DNA of 64,000 nt. It comes from Cohnella phaseoli. GTDB taxonomy: Bacteria; Bacillota; Bacilli; Paenibacillales; Paenibacillaceae. The stretch covers positions 203,462-267,461 of the forward strand of contig NZ_QRDZ01000009.1 of assembly GCF_003386235.1 (NCBI RefSeq), written 5' to 3'. Under the pieces are notes generated by a model, which was not told where the DNA came from, ran no database searches, and saw only the letters and a program-made list of their open reading frames with translations. Of this stretch, positions 61,424-64,000 are shown piece by piece; position 1 is the first letter of the stretch, and each line of letters opens with the position of its first letter. The position numbers and the translations under genes are program-made.

Positions 61424-61822
61424 ATGGGTACTTCGGCGAACAGTAAGGCAAGAAGAGTCGTGTATACGACGGGCATTCTGAGGAAAAGTCCGCTTATGCG
61501 GTTTGCGCTCGTAGATGCAGTCAATCTTACGGGATGGTCACAGGATATTACCGTTCAGGTGATAGATTGGTCTAGCGGCTCCCCCGTCCACTTAAAAGTA
61601 AGTCCCTGCAATAGGACGAAATGCACGCAAGAGGTAGGGCCCAACAAGTCTGTGTTTTTGTATGCAGACATAAGCAAAGTAGAGTTCAAATATGAAGTTC
61701 GAATTACCCAGCCAGTTACCCGTCGTTTCGTAACCAACGTATTTGGCGTAACGAGGTCTCCGTTTAAGCCGCTTCAAGGCGGTACCGTACTCCAACACGA
61801 ACTGGTCAGGATCGGAAAATAA
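61424..61822 (+). CDS. Unknown 132-residue protein
   Basis: A soluble, basic, beta-rich protein (MGTSANSKARRVVYTTGI, SQDITVQVIDW, SVFLYADISKVEFKYEVRI). Two cysteines (NRTKCTQ and SPCNRT) lie close together. No signal peptide. The ATG at 61424 is 13 nt after AAGGGAG; the frame extends to 61379 without a better start. Located before the spore hydrolase gene cwlJ, with a separate gap of 80 bp. Family not recognised; the beta pattern and position would fit a spore-coat or exosporium protein, but that is a guess. Confidence 0.7.
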   Translation: MGTSANSKARRVVYTTGILRKSPLMRFALVDAVNLTGWSQDITVQVIDWSSGSPVHLKVSPCNRTKCTQEVGPNKSVFLYADISKVEFKYEVRITQPVTRRFVTNVFGVTRSPFKPLQGGTVLQHELVRIGK

Positions 61823-61902
61823 TATCGCCCTCTATTTTGCCAGAGTAACACTTCCGCTTCGCCTACAATATGATGAGTCTAGAAATCCAAAGAGGTGAGG
61901 CA

Positions 61903-62346
61903 ATGGCAGTCGTAAAGGCCAGGCAGCAGGATATTGATATGTTGGCAAGGTTGCTTCGAGCCGAGGCCGAGACCGAAGGCGAAATGGGCATGCTCCTTGT
62001 TGGAAATGTCGGCATTAATCGAGTAAGAGCGAATTGCTCCGATTTTAAGGGACTTCGGACTATCCCCCAAATGATTAACCAGCCGCATGCGTTCGAAGCC
62101 TTGCAGCACGGGATGTTCTATCAAAGCGCAAGAGATAGGGAACGCCGCTTGGCGCAACGGGCCGTGAATGGGGAGCGGAACTGGCCCGCCAAATACTCCC
62201 TGTGGTATTTCCGTCCGGGTTCGTTCGAAAATCCCGGCCCCTGTCCGCCAACCTGGTATAATCAGCCGTTCGTAGGACGATGGAAGAAGCACTGTTTTTA
62301 TGAACCGACCGCAGAGGAATGTGAAAATGTATATAATACGTTTTAA
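61903..62346 (+). CDS. cwlJ: Spore cortex-lytic enzyme CwlJ
   Basis: A 147-residue SleB/CwlJ-type cell-wall hydrolase, the same length as and very similar to B. subtilis CwlJ: RLLRAEAETEGEMGMLLVGN with the catalytic Glu, RANCSDFKGLRTI, WYFRPGS, WYNQPFVGR and the terminal ENVYNTF. It degrades spore cortex peptidoglycan during Ca-dipicolinate-triggered germination. No signal peptide, as usual for CwlJ. The ATG at 61903 has AGAGGTGAGG upstream. The partner GerQ is not next to it. Confidence 0.96.
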   Translation: MAVVKARQQDIDMLARLLRAEAETEGEMGMLLVGNVGINRVRANCSDFKGLRTIPQMINQPHAFEALQHGMFYQSARDRERRLAQRAVNGERNWPAKYSLWYFRPGSFENPGPCPPTWYNQPFVGRWKKHCFYEPTAEECENVYNTF

Positions 62347-62350
62347 TTCA

Positions 62351-62376
62351 GTGCCGCGTAAATCGCGGCTTCTTTC
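62351..62376 (+). terminator. Terminator of cwlJ
   Basis: GCCGCG pairs with CGCGGC around TAAAT, then TTCTTTC, 5 bp after the cwlJ stop. Shares its loop with the terminators at 38364 and 59600. Confidence 0.75.
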
Positions 62377-62523
62377 ATTTACATAGCGTAGCGGCATAGG
62401 TCTTATTTTCATTTTCCAGAAATATCATTTTTTGATAAGATGGAAGGGCAGAGGAACTGACGATATTTCTCAAAAACGAATGCAACCAAATTGGCGACAA
62501 GCTTAAAGAAAGGGAGTTTTATA

Positions 62524-63030
62524 ATGGAGCTTCAAGAAATTAAGCACAATTTAACAGAGACCCGAGGCCAATTACTCGAAATTCTTGCCGGATTGAGTGA
62601 AGATCAATTAAACAAGCAGGAAGATTCGAACAGTTGGAGGATCGGTCAGGTATGTCAACATCTATTTAAGACAGAAGAATTGTATGTCGTAGCAATAAAG
62701 AAAGGATTAAAGGGCGAGGAAGATTCGCTTCTAGAAAATAAACCCGTAGAATTTCTACTCGATAGAAGTAAAAAATGGAATGCTCCTGACATCGCTAAAC
62801 CAACGGATGAACTTATGGAACGCCAAGAAATCGTAGAGAAACTAAACCTTTCAAGAAAGAAGCTGCTTGAGCTATTAAATACGATAGAAGACCCGTCAAT
62901 ACTGAGCAGAAGATATTTTACACACCCGGTCTTTAAGGAGATGCTATTAATTGATTGGGTTAAGTCACTGTATTTGCATGAACAAAGGCACATGAAACAA
63001 ATAAATGAAATTATAGATAGGCATCAGTGA
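62524..63030 (+). CDS. DinB-superfamily protein
   Basis: A 168-residue four-helix bundle of the DinB/YfiT type: the first helix ELQEIKHNLTETRGQLL, SNSWRIGQVCQHLFKTEELY carrying the first His ligand, and LYLHEQRHMKQINEI with the last two His. Metal-dependent bacillithiol transferases belong to this group, but activity here is not established. The ATG at 62524 has AAGGGAG 9 nt upstream. The stop overlaps the next gene (GTGA). Base composition is visibly more AT-rich than the 13-26 kb region. Confidence 0.9.
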   Translation: MELQEIKHNLTETRGQLLEILAGLSEDQLNKQEDSNSWRIGQVCQHLFKTEELYVVAIKKGLKGEEDSLLENKPVEFLLDRSKKWNAPDIAKPTDELMERQEIVEKLNLSRKKLLELLNTIEDPSILSRRYFTHPVFKEMLLIDWVKSLYLHEQRHMKQINEIIDRHQ

Positions 63031-63470
63031 TTGAGTTGCTTATTCGGAGAGCAATTCGGTTTTCTTTTTTTATATTAGTTGTAGTCGGTTTAGTTGGATG
63101 CAGCAAAGCTTCCACTGTAATAAAGGAAGCGAAAATGCAGGAGCTGAATAAAGATGTCCAGCTATTTGTAAATAATCTTGAGAATAAAAATGGTTTATAT
63201 TTATATTCACCAGTAGGAGAAACGCAATATCTGGTAGCTAAGTATCCTAATGTACCCGACGGAGAAGAAGCCAAATTTCTTCAATCGATTACAGCCCAGA
63301 TTCTGGATCATGTCTTAGTCGTAAGTATAGAAGAACAAGGTACACATGATTATCAGGATAAGAGATTAGACACGATACGAATTTATAAACTAAGCTGTGT
63401 CAATGAGTATGGGGAAATACGGATATATAAAAACGGAAAAGAAGTAAGCTTGGATCTGGTAGGCGGATGA
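63027..63470 (+). CDS. Small lipoprotein, unknown function
   Basis: A 147-residue secreted lipoprotein: hydrophobic signal (FSFFILVVVGLVGC) with lipobox LVGC, then a mixed alpha/beta domain with GLYLYSPVGETQYLVAKYP and a C-terminal strand pair. GTG at 63027 overlaps the DinB stop, so it is translationally coupled, though no good ribosome site was seen. Family not recognised. Confidence 0.75.
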   Translation: MIELLIRRAIRFSFFILVVVGLVGCSKASTVIKEAKMQELNKDVQLFVNNLENKNGLYLYSPVGETQYLVAKYPNVPDGEEAKFLQSITAQILDHVLVVSIEEQGTHDYQDKRLDTIRIYKLSCVNEYGEIRIYKNGKEVSLDLVGG

Positions 63471-63565
63471 GGCGGACTGAACCTTTGGCAACAAGATGCT
63501 GAGGAGGGATGTTTTCCTGAAGGTCCATTGGCAGGTAAAGTTGGTGATTGTATATTAAGTGTACA

Positions 63566-63627
63566 AAGAAACCGTTCCTTTCATAAATGGTGGGTCGCAC
63601 CTCCATTGCCAAAGGACGGTTTCTTTT
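63566..63627 (+). terminator. Long terminator hairpin
   Basis: AAGAAACCGTTCCTTT pairs with AAAGGACGGTTTCTTTT (one bulge) around a loop of about 28 nt, ending in TTTT. Its length is greater than other terminators here. Confidence 0.8.
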
Positions 63628-63675
63628 GCGTTTTTCGTAGTCTCGATGAAAAGAAGGGGAGGGGGGATCCAACGT

Positions 63676-63803
63676 TGTCAGGTTAGGAGAACTATGAGCG
63701 ACCGCGTCCGTTGGGGGGCATTCAGGCACTTTTTTGGCCTTCACTCCGGGGCTCAGGTGGAGTCGAGGCACTTTTTTGCACTAGTCATGCATCAAACCTG
63801 ACA
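63676..63803. repeat. Candidate small element with 9-bp inverted ends and an internal direct repeat
   Basis: TGTCAGGTT (63676-63684) and AACCTGACA (63795-63803) are perfect inverted ends. Inside, AGGCACTTTTTTG occurs twice (63724 and 63766), 42 bp apart. No target duplication was identified. It may be a MITE or an insertion-sequence remnant. Confidence 0.45.
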
Positions 63804-64000
63804 TAATAGTCGAAGGGTGAGGCCTAATCCAATATTGTGATTTGGTTTCATATTTTCCCATTTGATTTTCTTCCCAGTAAGCCAAAAAATCAGAGCAGGA
63901 ACAGAAGACGCGATTTTCCACAAAATTGGATATTCATTTATCTTTGCCTAACGTAGTATGACGCGCTGATTCTCCTCGACAAGCTTGACTCTATCCGTCT
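63804..64000. other. Terminal intergenic stretch, nothing recognised
   Basis: No credible coding frame, promoter or hairpin was seen in the last 197 bp on either strand; a gene could begin beyond the window. Confidence 0.4.

Noticed and set aside
63559..63801. Open frames on both strands at the window end
   Set aside because: They run through the terminator hairpin and the inverted-end element and have no ribosome site or family resemblance.

Overview
The window looks like chromosomal DNA of a spore-forming, S-layer-bearing Gram-positive of the Paenibacillaceae (Paenibacillus or Cohnella type). The evidence is an SLH-domain surface protein, the spore cortex hydrolase CwlJ, a YjcZ-type sporulation peptide, a DUF3231 protein, strong AGGAGG ribosome sites, consensus sigma-A promoters, and several sugar ABC importers without their own ATPase, as is usual when one shared MsmX-type ATPase serves many importers. 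No rRNA, tRNA, CRISPR array, intact transposase or prophage was seen.

Layout. 1-5.8 kb: 3' part of an SLH surface protein with four near-identical 267-bp repeats, the potassium importer KimA, a YdeI-like protein. 6.6-10.4 kb: complete class Ib ribonucleotide reductase operon nrdH-nrdI-nrdE-nrdF. 10.5-12.4 kb: ABC ATPase, membrane subunit and YtrA-type GntR regulator behind a promoter carrying a perfect 9-bp inverted repeat. 12.5-12.7 kb: metE remnant. 12.8-26.8 kb: carbohydrate region with a minus-strand catabolic cluster (enolase-superfamily dehydratase, SDR, DUF6259 glycosidase-like protein) facing a 1359-residue secreted propeller/lectin protein, a sugar importer and a two-component system. 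26.9-31.9 kb: chitin-type AA10 LPMO, MFS exporter, small helical secreted protein, EcsC and DUF3231 proteins. 32-35.2 kb: MerR regulator with two unknown proteins, then a His-rich metal-binding lipoprotein, an altered sulfite/nitrite-reductase-like protein and a glutaredoxin. 35.2-37.3 kb: a patch of gene decay (remnants of DUF59, epoxide hydrolase and class D beta-lactamase genes). 37.4-41.6 kb: RCC1-repeat protein, CDF exporter, VTT-domain membrane protein, MntR-type controlled Nramp importer. 41.7-47.4 kb: unusual six-gene unit of ECF sigma factor, anti-sigma factor, two sugar-type ABC permeases, a HlyD-like adaptor and a solute-binding lipoprotein. 47.5-55.4 kb: spore-related small genes, PaiB, then an AraC regulator divergent from an arabinoside importer plus GH127 beta-L-arabinofuranosidase. 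55.4-64 kb: CatB/Vat-type acetyltransferase behind a leader-peptide attenuator, an acyltransferase-3/FAD-oxidoreductase fusion, a DHA2 exporter with a 19-bp promoter spacer, CwlJ, a DinB protein and a lipoprotein.

How the parts fit together. Three separate importer loci (21-25, 43-47 and 50-53 kb), secreted glycan-active proteins (LPMO, the propeller protein) and intracellular glycosidases (GH127, DUF6259) describe a plant or fungal polymer scavenger. Each importer locus has a different kind of control: a histidine kinase/response regulator, an ECF sigma/anti-sigma pair, and an AraC regulator plus a cre-like site. Metal homeostasis is a second theme (MntH, CDF, His-rich lipoprotein). The two most unusual items are the sigma/anti-sigma/importer/HlyD unit and the attenuator-controlled acetyltransferase. 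All functional assignments come from reading the sequence and from remembered families; no database search was run.
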